Below, piece after piece: positions 47,368 through 59,639 of a stretch of DNA of 64,000 nt; position 1 is the first letter of the stretch; the number at the start of each line of letters is the position of its first letter. This DNA is from Siderastrea radians (Eukaryota > Cnidaria > Anthozoa > Scleractinia > Rhizangiidae). The DNA lies in contig OZ024888.1 of NCBI GenBank assembly GCA_964017195.1, positions 10,983,701 through 11,047,700 on the forward strand. Reading direction: 5' to 3'. The notes beneath the pieces were generated by a model, which saw only the letters and a program-made list of their open reading frames with translations, searched no databases and was not told the origin of the DNA. Both the position numbers and the translations under genes were made by a program.

Positions 47368-48515
47368 ATGGAAGAGAAGATAACAACTAAAGTTGTCCAC
47401 TCGATTCTGGTCGCGTCCGCAGTTATAGGGAACATTCTGGTCTGTCTTGTCATTCTGAAAACCAAGACGTTTAGAACCCCTGTGTACTACCTTATTATGA
47501 ACCTGGCCATTGCAGACTTAATGATCGTGATATCCTTTACCCCAAGACATATCCTCGAAGGACTGTATCGTCACCCCAGTGGAATGGAAGGAGTAATATT
47601 ATGTAAGACAATCACATCTGATACATTCACTTGGGTGGGGCCGTGGCTTCATCGATTACATTGGTGGCGATAGCTTACGAGCGGTTCGCAGCTGTCAAAT
47701 CCCCGCTGGCATATTATGGAAACCGACGATCTCATTTCACTAACAAGAAATTGAAGATCATCCTTGTGTTTTGCTGGATTTTCGCAATAATCTTCAACAT
47801 TCCATTGTTTTGGGTGCGGCAATTAAACCAAGAGCGTGGATTCTGCGAAAGCCATTGGCCAAGTGTTGCGTTTGCTTTGAGCTACAATGTGACCTGGCTT
47901 GTCTTGATTGGCGTTCTTCCATTTTGTCTGATGGCTTTCTTTTACGGGAAAGTCATTGCAAAGTTACGCAAGTAGGCGGTACCTGGAGGGAATATGTTGA
48001 TGGAATCGAAAAAGAAAATTACTAAGATGCTTATGACAATAACTGTAATATATGGGGTCTGCTGGATTCCGAACTTAATTCTGTACGTAGTATGGTACTT
48101 CGTTTTGGAAGCAGACGTGATGTATACAATAAATAAGGTTTTTCTTGTCCTAATATTGTTAAATTCGTGCGCAAATCCGATTGTTTATGCTGCTCAAAAC
48201 AAACTGTTTAGAAGCAATGTGGCTGATATCTTGTGTAAATGCAAGAAACGGTCCGGAAACCAAAGTGATATGTCGACGATTTTCCAAACGTCGGGGGTAA
48301 GCACAGAGGCATGTAACATACAACTGGTACACTTTGTCCAGCGAACGAGGAACGCAAGAGAATTGGATTTTTGCAACCTGAAAGTGTGCCGTTCACAAAA
48401 GGAGCTTGAAAATTTCTCACCGGAAATTGGAAAGGAATGCAATAGTGTATCGAACGCGCGCCAAAAGAGTGATATGGGAATAATGGCATTTTGCAACTTA
48501 GGGGTCTGCGAGTGA
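47368..48515 (+). pseudogene. Class A GPCR, copy 2, frameshift and internal stop
   Basis: A close paralogue of the receptor at 40907. It starts MEEKITTKVVHSILVASAV and continues GNILVCLVIL, LAIADLM, LCKTITSD, AYERFAAV, CWIFAIIFNIP, CWIPNLILY and NSCANPIVYAAQNKLF, then a tail of about 100 residues ending CNLGVCE. One T is missing near 47636 relative to copy 1 (GGGTGGGG versus GGGTTGGGG), which breaks the frame at the start of TM3. An in-frame TAG at 47973-47975 lies in the third intracellular loop, where copy 1 has a sense codon. The two copies are broken by different changes, so each died after the duplication. The ATG was taken as the first in frame; an acceptor-like TTGCTAG lies just upstream. 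The ligand is unknown. Confidence 0.78.
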
Positions 48516-49640
48516 AAAGAGTCTCTTGATGAGTTCTCCCTAAAATTTAACAGAAAGCGTGAACAAATTCCTGACATGCAACTTAGAGATGGACATTCTG
48601 AGTGGAAAGAATAATGGAAGGCAGAGCAATGCAATAAAAGTTAGGGAATTACTTCAGGCGTTTTCTCTATGGATTCATGAAAATCCATAATGGTAGATAT
48701 TTAGAATCCACCATAGAATTTTTTTTACCACCATTTAAGTACTGAATTTACAAGTCACAAGCACGTCCGCCATGCTCCTGATTGACGTTCAATCCGTTTT
48801 CCTTCATGGCCTTTTGTACGAAGATGAATAAGCTGGCTAAACGATTTCAACATTCGAAATGATAAATATGTTTCTCTCAGTTAAATTCAACATCGTTGTT
48901 TATATCGGAAAACATTCATTCAACAGGGTGTTCAGATCCCATCGCGGACTTCAGAATATGAACTGGTCAAGTAGAATTTGTAGCTATTTCATTGTTCTGA
49001 ACTCGACTTCTGATTGGCTAATCTAGAGGCTGATAGGGATGCTTATTAGAGGAAATACGCTAAGTAATATGCAGTTATTGACTGAGTGCGAGAGGGCCGG
49101 ACGGTAAAGTATTTGGCTCGAAGTCATGACGTACGGATCGAGCACAGGGCCATAAAAAAAGCCAAATATTCTTCCATCTGGCCCGACCTGACTCACTCAG
49201 TCAATAAGTATTATTATTCCATCATTATGTAAAATGTCGACAAGATACTTGTAAATACTCAATAAATGTTCAAATGGGCGCGCTCACTAAATGAAAAGAT
49301 GACGTGTGGAGGCTGGACTCTTTTCCTGGACCTGCTTGCGTCAACCCGTCCGCCCCTGCAAACGTCAACTCGCCAATGAGATTTCTAGTACGACGTCGGC
49401 GGGGCCGTACGGAGGTATAATAATGTGTAAACCTAAACCTTAGTTACTATGTGGCTGCAGTTGTTGTAAATACATATTGCCTATGTGCCTGAATAAAGTA
49501 GTCGTTAGCTGAAATTAAATTGACCTAAAAGACTCACTCCCCTCCTCACTCCCCAGAAATGATTTAGGTACACTGGTACAAGTTTGAGGTCCCAGATTAC
49601 ACTATTACACTGTTATTACATTATTACACTGTTAAGGATT
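48516..49640. other. No gene; one foldback element
   Basis: Short spacer after the second GPCR, with the hairpin at 49075. A run of ATTACACTGTT-type repeats lies at 49590-49647. Confidence 0.4.
49075..49207. repeat. Foldback hairpin, degenerate apex
   Basis: The left arm TTATTGACTGAGTG, GGGCC and ATTTGGCT pairs with AGCCAAAT, GGCCC and CACTCAGTCAATAA. The apex is decayed, but the minus strand keeps TGTGCTCGATCC. That is close to the right half of the H1/H4 apex (loop, short GC stem, TC, stem). Membership in that group is tentative. Confidence 0.6.
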
Positions 49641-49647
49641 ACACTGT

Positions 49648-49858
49648 TAAGCCCCGGCTAAACGATCAAACATCTTCGTCCAACATTCTGTTGGATGAAC
49701 ATGTTTTCTGTTTAGCCGCCTCTCTCAACTTTGCATTTAAATGATTTTCCATTGTCCGTAGTTTAGTCAAACATTGTTTGCCCGTTTAGCCACCGAAAAG
49801 TTTGTGTGACAAACACCGTGTTGGACGAAAATGTTAGATCGTTTAGCCAGGGCTTTAT
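49648..49858. mobile_element. ~210-bp MITE
   Basis: Inverted ends TTAAGCCCCGGCTAAACGAT and ATCGTTTAGCCAGGGCTTTA; ACATCTTCGTCCAAC and GTTGGACGAAAATGT continue the pairing. Further GTTTAGCC copies lie inside. A target duplication is not clear. Confidence 0.7.
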
Positions 49859-50685
49859 GCTATGTTGTCCTGAACATAAAAAGAAGTTCAGTACTGACAG
49901 GAGTCTCATATCATTTATAGTTTTAACTTGGTAAAGATATCAGAACTGTAAAGTACGAGATGATTATTCCGACAAGCTGAAAGAAAATTGTAAAAGGAAA
50001 ATGCAGTGAGATATGAGTTGTACTTAGTAATTAAGATATCCATTGAAACAAACAAACAAACAAGCAAACAAACAGGCATTCAGGGAAAGAATTTCTCCAC
50101 ATGGCTCTAAAGCTAACTGGTAATCTAAAGCTAACTGTCCCAGTCCTGGGATATAAGACGTGAGATGTGCATGCGAAATTCTTGGATATATGTAGGTACT
50201 ATGTAGCATTTGAGAATATTAGGTGCGAGTAGGTCGCGACGCGACCTTGTTCGGAAAAGAAAGCGCCATTTATATTTTCTGGAAGATAATTTTCTCGAGG
50301 AAGATAAAGTAAACGTTCTTCAGTAGTTGTTCCAGGGGGAAGGATAATTTTTTAGCGGCTGGGGTTCTGTCATACATTTAATAGGCGTCCTTAGAAGCCA
50401 TATCGAAAAACATAAAAACTTTTCTTGTGTACAATCCTCTTGAAAAACTGAAGAAAAATCTTATTAGGGCTGGCATCTACAGCCCACCCCTTCTTTCGAC
50501 AGCTCATTCTGAACAGGTTTAAGGAGTATCCAATTTATTTCACAGTAGAACTCACGAGCCAATCTGAAATACTATTGCGTTGGGTGTTATCTTTTCCAAC
50601 GCATAATCAATTGCCCCCCCCCTCCTCCCCCCTCCTCCCCCTCAAAAAAACATGCAAATAAACAGAATTCGTTTTTTGGGCATAC

Positions 50686-53600
50686 CGATAGTACAAGAGA
50701 CTTGTTTATAACTGCCAATCTTCCTAAGGACAAACCGATTGGATCTCCAAGAAGATGCATTAGGAAATGTACCAGCTGAAAAAAGATAACAATAAGACAT
50801 GGGAAACTGATGAGGAACAGTTAATCTCACACCACTAATACTTCTTTTGGACACCTTGTTTCCTACCGATTCTTTTAAAAATATTTTCCATCAGCTATAG
50901 TTGTATAAATCTGAAACCACCATTTGATGCAGTACACTATGTTTTAAACTAAAGCTAAACATTAGGCAAACAACACGGAAGTGACAATAGGGCACAAGGA
51001 ACAAAAACAGCTACAAATGAAGAAGACGCTGACAGATTATGAACGGAGTTAAATTGAAGCCGAGTAGCTTTCATGATAATGTGACAAGCCACGTAGCTTT
51101 TTTTCTTTTTATCTCGAGTAACAACTGGTACACATTTTCAAATCCACGACACTTCAGTCAGCTTAGTCTATTCTTGAATTTTCTAATGTGTAAATTTGAC
51201 TATAGCGATTATCAATGCCATACACCTTTTTGGTTAAAACTGCAAAAGATAAAAATAATTAAAAGCGTACCCCCAGGTGTTCGTTAATGTCAGAAACACT
51301 GATCTTTTGTAAAGTGTCATAGAAGCTGTGAATCTATAATGAAAAAAAAATGAATAATTAACTCTGAATTGAAATGGATTTAGGAAGAAGCTGTCACGTA
51401 TTAATATATTAGTATACCACCGTGACCGAAAACACGTTCTCTAGTGATTGATACGTCTTATTATTCAAACCCTTAAGTGACTAATAAAAAGCAGTCCTAC
51501 GCTAAATGAGAAGGCTTAAGGATCCTAGTCACCCACAGTGCATTGCGCGCATCGAGTGAGAAATCCGCCATTTTCTATGCCATCTAAAATCACGATTTTT
51601 TCACAGTGAATTAAAATCCGGCTACATCCGTGCCAATACGGCCAGTTTGGGCCTTCATTTACTTTTTTGGCCTTAAAAAATTAATAGCGGTTACATCTGG
51701 CCGGTTATTTTGGTGTTGTTTGCTATTTTTCTCGTGAAATGTGTGAGACAACGCCAGGACTCTAAGCGGTTTATGCTCTCCTTCGCGTGGCAGTACCAAA
51801 ACAGTCAAGCTTATGAAAGAAATCATTATTCAAGGGATATTCTTTGTTATTGCACTAGTGAAGGAAAAGATATCCAATAGATTGAAAGGCTGGACAAGCT
51901 TATTCGCCGACATTTTACTTCATTGCGGTGCGCGTTCTTCACGCGCTGAAATGTTTTGGTCTTCTAATTGTGACGACGGGACTCGCTTTGCAGTGCCGGT
52001 AGCGACGCTAAAGCGAAAGCTTCAAAGACTTCGATGCCTAAGAACAACACTTCAATTTTTTCCATAAACTAATCCCTGGAATTGCAGAAAAGGAGGAGAA
52101 AGAATGGTTTGCGAACAGAAACTTTCAGATCTGTTAGCCGCAGTCGACACCTTAGCTACAATGTAGTTGCAGTACGTTTTGTTTTCAGGGCAATTCATGT
52201 ATTTTGAAAATTGAAATGAATATCCATCCTGTGCGATGATAACAAAGAAAATAAAAGCTATTAACAAAAGAGTTTCTTCTATTTGAAAGGAATATGAAAT
52301 GTTCTCGCTTTATCTAGCGCTATCAATTAAAACTAAATGCGCGGAGCGATGGTCAGAGCGGCGTGATCGAGTGAGTTTTGGAAACATTTCTGCCCTCCGT
52401 GCATTCGCCTTTTGTGTTTTATGGCGATGGGAAAGTCATGAATACCCAATTAAACAAGATTCCAAACCTTTATGGTTCTAGATTCGCTTGTAAATCATAT
52501 TCCTCAAACGGTCGCTGAATATAGTTTGCTTTTGGGTAGGCGGACTGGGAGGCTGGCCGGCTTACGAACACAAACATTCTTTGAGTTCTAGCTTTTTGAA
52601 CAGCCGCCAAAATGCACTGAAAATAATCGAAAGCCCTTTTACTGGCACTAAAATCAAAAACAGGCGAAGAAATTTCAGCTTCAGGCTACAATTTATATTT
52701 TTACCAGTTGATCTGTTGAGACGTTTTGTCATGTTCAACGAGTAATTTGATCGCAAATTTCAGATCAAAACAATAACAAAGGCGTGCCTGACTAGGATCC
52801 TTTAAGTCTTGTGGATGAAAACTACTGACATTAGATTTAACGTAGTGTCTCACCTTTTCGTTTACTCGTACTCCAAACTTCATAATCATAGCTAATTTTG
52901 TTGCTATGCTCATACACCAGTACGAAATGCTGAGGATAAATGTGACGCGCGGAGATGGTGAATTCACCAGCTGGTGGAAGTTGATGCAAATCAGAGGTAT
53001 TTCAAAAATAACCGTCGCCAAAAGAAAGGGTGAAAATACTTCGTCTGCCAGAGCAACTATTTCACATAATTTCAGATGTTCCTGGCGTAGTGTCTCAATG
53101 TTAAGAGAATCAGAAATATCAGAGAGTACTCTCTTCTCCAGGTTCTCGAACGTCCTTGCTAAAAGTGCGCTCGAAACACAAAACAACACAAATGGGATTG
53201 ACCATGAACAGGCAGCAGTAAGACCAAACACTAAATGAAGAAGGCGACATTGAATCGAACCATTCCACGGGTGAAATTTTGTTATCGAGATATTCCCGTA
53301 AACGTCCAAAATTACGACGCAAACAGAGTTGAAGAGGGCAAAGGAACACGCCAGTGCTAGTAGGTTATTTACCGCTTGCACTGTGATGCCGCTGAAATCA
53401 GTCTCTGTCTTGAGTAAATTGCTAATAAATCGTGTGAAACGAGATGGCCTTTTGTGCTTCTTCGGCAAAATGATTAGCGCATTCCAAATACCACACGCCA
53501 TAGATAAGTAGTAAGTAGAAATTTGGCATATGAGACAGGCCTTCATAGAAAAGGCTGGTGGCGGCCTGGACAGTGAGAATCCATTGACCAAGCAACACGA

Positions 53601-53859
53601 TCGCACAATAAAATCCAAGATAGAATCTTGATGAATCCGCCCGCTGATCCTTGTCCAACGAAGTGTCCCCGTAGTAGGTTCCTGTCAGTTTCATTAACCG
53701 CAAAATACGACCAAGCTTGGACGATAACTCTCTGCCGCGAAGATTGTAGCTGTCTACAGAATTCCCTTTCCTAAGCGTGTCATCTGATTTAGCGTAACTT
53801 TCTAGAGTTGCCTCTGCGCGTACGTCCTCTGTCTTAGGATTTTCGATTTGAACCTTCAT
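50686..53859 (-). pseudogene. GRL chemoreceptor-like pseudogene, exons 1-3, minus strand
   Basis: Exon 1 runs from the ATG at 53859 to 52854. Its start, MKVQIENPKTED, is followed by LRLMKLTGTYYGDTSLD, then membrane segments up to VWYLECAN. A deletion with a frame change near 53480 comes before LPKKHKRPSRFTRF, SLNIETLRQEHLKLCE, VALADEVFSPFL, CINFHQL and GVRVNEK. The donor is GTGAGA at 52853. Exon 2 is 51333-51271 (IHSFYDTLQKISVSDINEHL, 21 codons) and exon 3 is 50775-50686 (HFLMHLLGDPIGLSLG, then LAVINKSLVLS, 30 codons, before GTATGC). All junctions are phase 0, matching the copies at 2433 and 60622. Exon 4 was not found below 50686. Apart from the one lesion in exon 1 this is the best-preserved long GRL copy here. 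It could be alive in another individual or if the lesion is an assembly error. Confidence 0.75.
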
Positions 53860-54128
53860 TTGTGACGTTTTGTAAACTTTCTTTTTTCAGCTTAGTCCAA
53901 GAAACTTAATACCCTTGCCTTAATTACGATTAACCATCGGCCTGTGCACGCAAGATGTCTCATTTACATTCAAGGATGTTGAACCCAAACATCCTGAACC
54001 CGGCTGCTTCAGGGAGAAACAAGGACTGCACAAAATGAAACGACAGTTCAATACTGACATTCTACTAAATATGGTAATTATTTCACCTCCAGTTTGAGTC
54101 GAAATTTACGGAAAAACATAACATCTAA

Positions 54129-54489
54129 CAAGAGAAAATAAGGGGACAGAGAGAGACTCTGAGGGCGTTGGCTGGGATATGTCAATTCCACAAAGGTTAA
54201 TTATAGATTGGCTTTTGAACGGAAGTCTGTTTCCCGAAACGTCCGCATAAATACAATTTCCCTTGTTTTTCGAAGTCGTTTTCATCGACAAAACGTAACA
54301 TCACTTGGTCCGCCATTACAAGCAAAATTTTGAATGGTTCTTCAAACAACAGATGGAGGTTGCCTTTATGCGGACGTCCTGAAAACGGACTTCCGTTCCA
54401 AATGGCCGTCTAAAAATAACTTTACCGAACTTGGCATATCCCAAAGCCTGGACTGGTAGTGTCCCTCTCTGTCCCCTTATTATCTCTTG
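54129..54489. mobile_element. 361-bp MITE with a 7-bp target duplication
   Basis: CATCTAA flanks both ends (54122-54128 and 54490-54496). Ends CAAGAGAAAATAAGGGGACA and its near-complement. Inner inverted blocks include GGGATATG, AACGGAAGTC and CGTCCGCATAAA. Upstream of the GRL gene at 53859. A 7-bp match may be a decayed 8-bp hAT-type duplication. Confidence 0.75.
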
Positions 54490-54499
54490 CATCTAAGCA

Positions 54500-57400
54500 T
54501 TCTATTTTAACAGTTTCTCGAAATAACGTGCGTTGAGTTTTAATCAATCAAAGTTTTTCATTTGCATTCTTTTCCTGTGGCGAGTCCTGGAAATAAAATG
54601 TATGGTGTGATCCTGAGCATTTAGGTAATTGGTTTACCCAGTATTCGTTCACAGCACCTGCTTTCTTGAAGCAATCCCATTAAAGGGTATTGCAAGAGGA
54701 AATAAAATGTTTTGGTGCAGCTTGCTCTACTCTATTGTTTAGTGTAACTTTTTAGTGTTTTTTCTTGATATGCGTCGGTGTCTTTACAGCGCTTTTTAAT
54801 CAGTTTTTTCATCTTTAGTTTTGACTTGTGGGGGCTCAGTTTCGTTCTGAATGACCTTGCCAGCAGCACAACTTTTATTGAATCATAGTAACATTAGCAC
54901 TCTGGTAAAAAGGTTTCCGGTACAAAATTGTCTCCGGCTCACAAAAGACGGCAAATAAAAATTGTTATTTGTTTCCTCATCTGATACCTATAATTCCGAT
55001 CACAGTTTCCCAGTTCATTGCCGTTCTGGCAAAGCCTCTATCAAAAAAAAAAAAAGACTAAATAAAAAAGGAAATAAAAATGTTCTAACGTTAACAGCGT
55101 CTAAATATTCTGGATTTTACTAAAAACAATTACGTATTATTCAGTGAACATTTGTTTTGGTTTTGTAAGATTCAATAAATTCTGATGACTATGAGCAGTA
55201 TTTGAATTGGCGACAAACAAAATGTCCTAATGCAATACTTTAGTAACAGTCATAAGCATTTGATAACATATGTGAAAGGAAACTAGTGAAAAAAAAACGT
55301 GCGTGGGAACCACACAACAGGACTGCTTCTAGTTTTTCAGCTATTAGAGACTTCTCAGCAGGGCCGAATGACTTTTTCAGCTGGACGTCCTGAAGGTCGA
55401 TGTTAAAATTCCGTCCAGCTCTTACCATTAAATAGAAAAATGCAAATCAGGCTTCCACAGAAGAGAGATAACGCTTGCACAGGTGTTTTAGTAATTACAC
55501 GGTGTATTGTAAAAAAATAGTTTTCTATATCGTTGCTATTAATGTTATTTCTATAAACAATGATACAAGTCGAAAAGTTTACCCTTTCCTGAAAAACAAA
55601 GGCGGATTTGACGGCACAACAGAAAGCAGTGATGGTTCCAACAATTGTGATGTTCACGATGTCGTGACGTTAAACTGGAGGAAGGGTGGGTCAGAACGAC
55701 CGGTTAAAATGCCCAGAAAGTCCTCATTCTGTAAACACTGTGTCTGAGGCAAGAACACAAAAAGTTGTGTGAAACTGTTCGTCTTGCATTTTCGCCACTT
55801 ACGTTGGCTGTGATAACTTTGAAAATCCACAGATTTTAACTAACGACGCACACGCGAGCGAGCTGGTGCGACAATAATCTGACGCGTGGAAATGTGACGT
55901 ACGGGTGCATGTGTAGTATCGCAGGAAATTTTTAATGCAATCTCATGTGTTTTGACTCGCTCCACGTGCTCGGAAAAAAACACAGGGTGACTCGTAAAAG
56001 TTATCCCGCGATACCACACTAAACCGTCTAATAACACAAACACTGATTGCAAAATAATTCCCTCGTGGAATAACTTCGGAAAATTAAAGACTATGAGTTT
56101 TCCATTACAATACTCTCCTGAAGATGAATGACTTAAGAAGTCAGAAACCCTAGGTGCGTTTTTAATATGGAAATATTTTATTAGGAGTCTTTAGGCGTTT
56201 TTAAATTTTTGTTCATATTGCTGATTTTGCTTAAACCTGGTTTTAACAATCGATCAAACTTTTGTTGGCGAATATTTTGTGCTTGTGCTCGCGTCACCAG
56301 TGACAACTAGGTTGTACTCCAGAAGTAACTAATAATTGTTTTCATTTGAAAACCTTACGAACTGAAAACTAAGTATTTGAAGCCACCCATGGCAGAAAAT
56401 AACCATTCATATATGAAATGAGTGGAAACTCTTATATTCGGCTCAGATAGAAACAAAAAATCAAAACATTGGCAAAAATAAAAAAACAAAACGAGAATTG
56501 GTTCTCTTTCTGGAAAATAGTATGGACTGTTTATCTGATGGATCTTATAAAAAATACGAGATTTAGAACTGCCGAGATGGTCTGTTAGAGTTCCTTATAA
56601 TTTTCCTGTTTCGTATACATTAGTTCGTGAGCGGATGCGAACTTTGGCAAATTTCGCACCGCACTTTATTTCTCTTATTGGTAAAATTGGCCACTTTCAG
56701 AAAGGCTTGCACAGCTTCCAATACCACGTGCAACTGGCGCTGCAATCAACATCAGATGCAAGAAAACAGTCGTTTATGTTGAATATGCAATTGCTAAATT
56801 TAAGAAAAAGAAGAAGAAAAAGAAGAAAAAAGAAGAAAAAGAAGGGGACAATCAAAACATCGCAGCAGAACACAACAAAGATGAAATCTTCGAAGGCAAA
56901 TTTCGTAACTTGAAATTTTCGTCTTCCACCAAAGAGGCAACTGACTATTCTTAGGAACTTTATTCTTTAATTGACAAAGAAATTGTTTCTCAAGTTTGAA
57001 ACTTCGAACTGTCAAACAACCGTTTCGTAGAAAAGATGACATTCATTCCCGCCAAGAAAAGATGACATTCTTCTCTCCCCCCCCCCCTTGCGTCGGGTTG
57101 CCTTGGGACCACCCTTCCCCAGAGTCTAAGGACGTGTGTACAAACAGACGTAAGTACGCTGACGTCACAACCGAAATTTCTTGGATCGATAGGTTACCAA
57201 TTTTTCTTATCCATGGTGCTCCGCTCTGCTACCTTCGGATGCAAAGAAGCTCCGCTAAAAATTTAGTCACGTGCTTGATCGATGATTATCATTTCTAGCT
57301 TATATAGCAATTATAAGCCGAATATACTCACGTTGTGACAAATGTCGTTATGAAGGTTTTTATTACGTATGTTGTAAAACAAGAGTTAAGTTTGTGTGGC

Positions 57401-57900
57401 AACATCAAAAAACAGTTGTGTCTTTTTAGGTTGGAGCATGTAATCAAAAAAGATGGCCTACTTTAGTAAGTGACTTGGTTTTTGTGCAGTATAATTGCAA
57501 GTCTATCAGTCAAAGCAATAATTATTCAACATTTTTCCAGATTGTTTTTATTTAATGCTGTTTGTTATAGCAAAAGTAATGAATAATTTGGGTTAGTCAA
57601 CGTAGTTTTTTTTTAACATTCGATTGGATGAAATTCAAAAGTGTCATCAACGCAAACAGTGCTTTAATATTAAGAAGTTTGCTTTATAAAGAGAAAATGA
57701 GATTTTTTTCACTTGAAGGTGTTATTTGTGATTGATGTCTGACATTCTCTTCTTCTTAAAGTCTTCAAAATTGTCGAGGGTAAAACATTACAGTTAAAAA
57801 GCTGGCGAACCTGTGGCCCTCTATAAAATGTTACATAATATATTTAAAAAAATGAAAGAAAACGCTAAAAAAATGGAAAAAGACATATAAAAGGTAAGAA
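54500..57900. other. No gene recognised; repeat copy at 56620-56800
   Basis: 56620-56800 repeats the DNA at about 20755-20935 (GGATGCAAACTTTGGCAAAT, TTCGCACCG, GGCTTGCACAG, TTCCA, AATATGCAA). An AAG-rich tract at 56805-56850 generates spurious frames. Frames at 55475-55747, 55840-56052 and 56996-57298 have no recognisable features. Confidence 0.4.
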
Positions 57901-57921
57901 AAGGAGATGAATATAATAGGA

Positions 57922-58300
57922 CTAATTTACGGTAAAATGGTCTAGGTCAGCGTTCATGGCAGGAAAGTGACTTCTATACGCTCTCATAAAAGATTTAATA
58001 TTAGGGCAGTCTTTCAGTTTATCTGGTAGGGAGTTCCAAAGTTTAACAGCTTTGGCGATAAAAGTACGCCCTCCCTCAGTTTCCCGATTATATATACCGC
58101 GGGCAGTAAAAAGTTTTTCTTGAGTGACGGGTTGCTCTGGTGGAGACATCACTAATCCTAATGAGTTTGGTTTCCAAGTACTCCGGTACCTGCCCCTGAA
58201 GCCGCTTCATCAGTTGGGAGCATTGATTGACTTTTATTTCTTGGACAAACGACAACCAATTTAGGGATTTAAATAAATCTACTGTTCTCGACTCTCTAAT
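57922..58300 (-). mobile_element. 3' remnant of a non-LTR retrotransposon reverse transcriptase ORF
   Basis: The minus strand reads NWLSFVQEIKVNQCSQLMKR, then VPEYLETKLIR and TRATRHS, and in a second frame GGRTFIAKAVKLWNSLPDKL followed by CPNIKSFMRAYRSHFP. The pattern of a short helix with P-YL, then TR, then GxRTF...(A/V)xxLWNSLPxxL...SxxSF is typical of the C-terminus of reverse-transcriptase proteins in non-LTR elements of marine invertebrates. One frame change joins the halves. Only the last ~130 residues survive. Upstream (58300-58480) the frame is disrupted and carries two copies of CTTGGCGGGAAATCGC about 44 bases apart. Confidence 0.65.
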
Positions 58301-58399
58301 GTTTTTGTTCAGAATGCCGTCTTTTCTTGGCGGGAAATCGCGCGGTGCTTTTAGGCAACCGGCGTTTTTCTTGGCGGGAAATCGCATGACCATCGTCGC

Positions 58400-59110
58400 T
58401 TTTGAAAAAAGAGGTTTCTTTAAAAAGCTTAAGTTTGTTTAGCAAAACGATTGTACGAGAGTACTGAAGTTTTATACTTGACAATAAAACATCTAATATC
58501 TATAAATGGAAAAAAAAGTTCAAAAGAATACTGGTAGAAGGCGAAAAGTTCAAGTTACGAAAGCTGCCTTCAAAGGACTTCATCGCTTTGTTTTCTTCAC
58601 GGCGGAGTGCTGGCCCTGTTCTGAAACATAACCGAGTAGGTGAAGTTTTTAAAGGGTCTAAGGTACATGATTTTGAGTATTACGGACAAAAAAATTACGT
58701 TTTGAAATGGAAATTTAATTTATGTCATTAGAACTGTGTCATTATTGAAAAATTATTAGAAAACGCGCTCAGATTTGTGACAGCTGTAGTCTTGATTATT
58801 TCGCCATGCTCAGCCGATTTCACTCGCGTGGACCGACCCACGATTTTGGACGTGTAACGTGAATTGCACTTAAGTATAAACTTACGGGTTTTCGAATAAA
58901 CTTTTTTCAAAAATGATTTCTCTGTCCATTATTTTGTGTTTGTTTTTTCATAACAGTAGGTCTAAGCACAGTCGCAAGACAACTAGCTGTACAAGCATCA
59001 CTTCAGTGAGATTACGACGAATAGTTGTTTTCAGTTTTGACTGTCGGGTACATCTCTTTGTGCAATTGTCGATTTTCTTGTCCTAGAAGTTTTCAATAGT
59101 AATAATCTTT
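58400..59110. other. No gene recognised
   Basis: AT-rich spacer; short minus-strand frames at 58296-58484 and 58728-58910 have no features. Confidence 0.35.
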
Positions 59111-59113
59111 TAA

Positions 59114-59630
59114 GCGATGCAGTTGTCGGTTTAAAGCTATTTTATCCCAAAAGCTTCCGAAAACAGTTTTGTGCGTTCCTCAAAGCACCTAACTTTATAT
59201 AGGCTTACTTCGCATCCGCAAAACTTATGCCGGCATAATTTAAAGCTTGTTTGGTGTTTGTTTGTTTTGAATTTTGATGGTCTCTAGTTAGAGAACGAAA
59301 TATAACAGTTATTAAAAAAACTATAGGCGAAGCAGTTGTCGGTTTAAACCTATTATATCCGAAAAGCTTCCAAAAACAATTCTGTGTATTTCTAAAATCG
59401 CTCAAATTTCAAACAATTTGCAGCCGCAAAACTTATGCCATAGAGTTAAGCATGTTTGGTGTTTGTTTTCAATCTCGATGGTCTCAAGTTAGAGAACGAA
59501 ATATAAGGGTTACTTAAGTGACTACAAGCGAAGCAGTTTTGAGTTTCAAGCTATTTTATCCGGTAAGTAATGAGTGCTCCTCAAAGCGCTCGCATTTTTT
59601 TCTCGGCTGCTGTAAAAGCCTACGCGACAT
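59114..59630. repeat. Tandem repeat, ~210-bp unit, about 2.5 copies
   Basis: Units start at 59114, 59327 and 59528, each with GCGAWGCAGTTGTCGG-like sequence, CTATTTTATCC, AAAGCTTCC, CCGCAAAACTTATGCC, TTTGGTGTTTG, GATGGTCTC and TTAGAGAACGAAATATAA. The third is partial. No open frame is shared. Confidence 0.75.
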
Positions 59631-59639
59631 TTCTTCGAT

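Noticed and set aside
56800..56850. Basic K/R-rich segment in the frame at 56635-56913
   Set aside because: Comes from an AAG-rich low-complexity tract.
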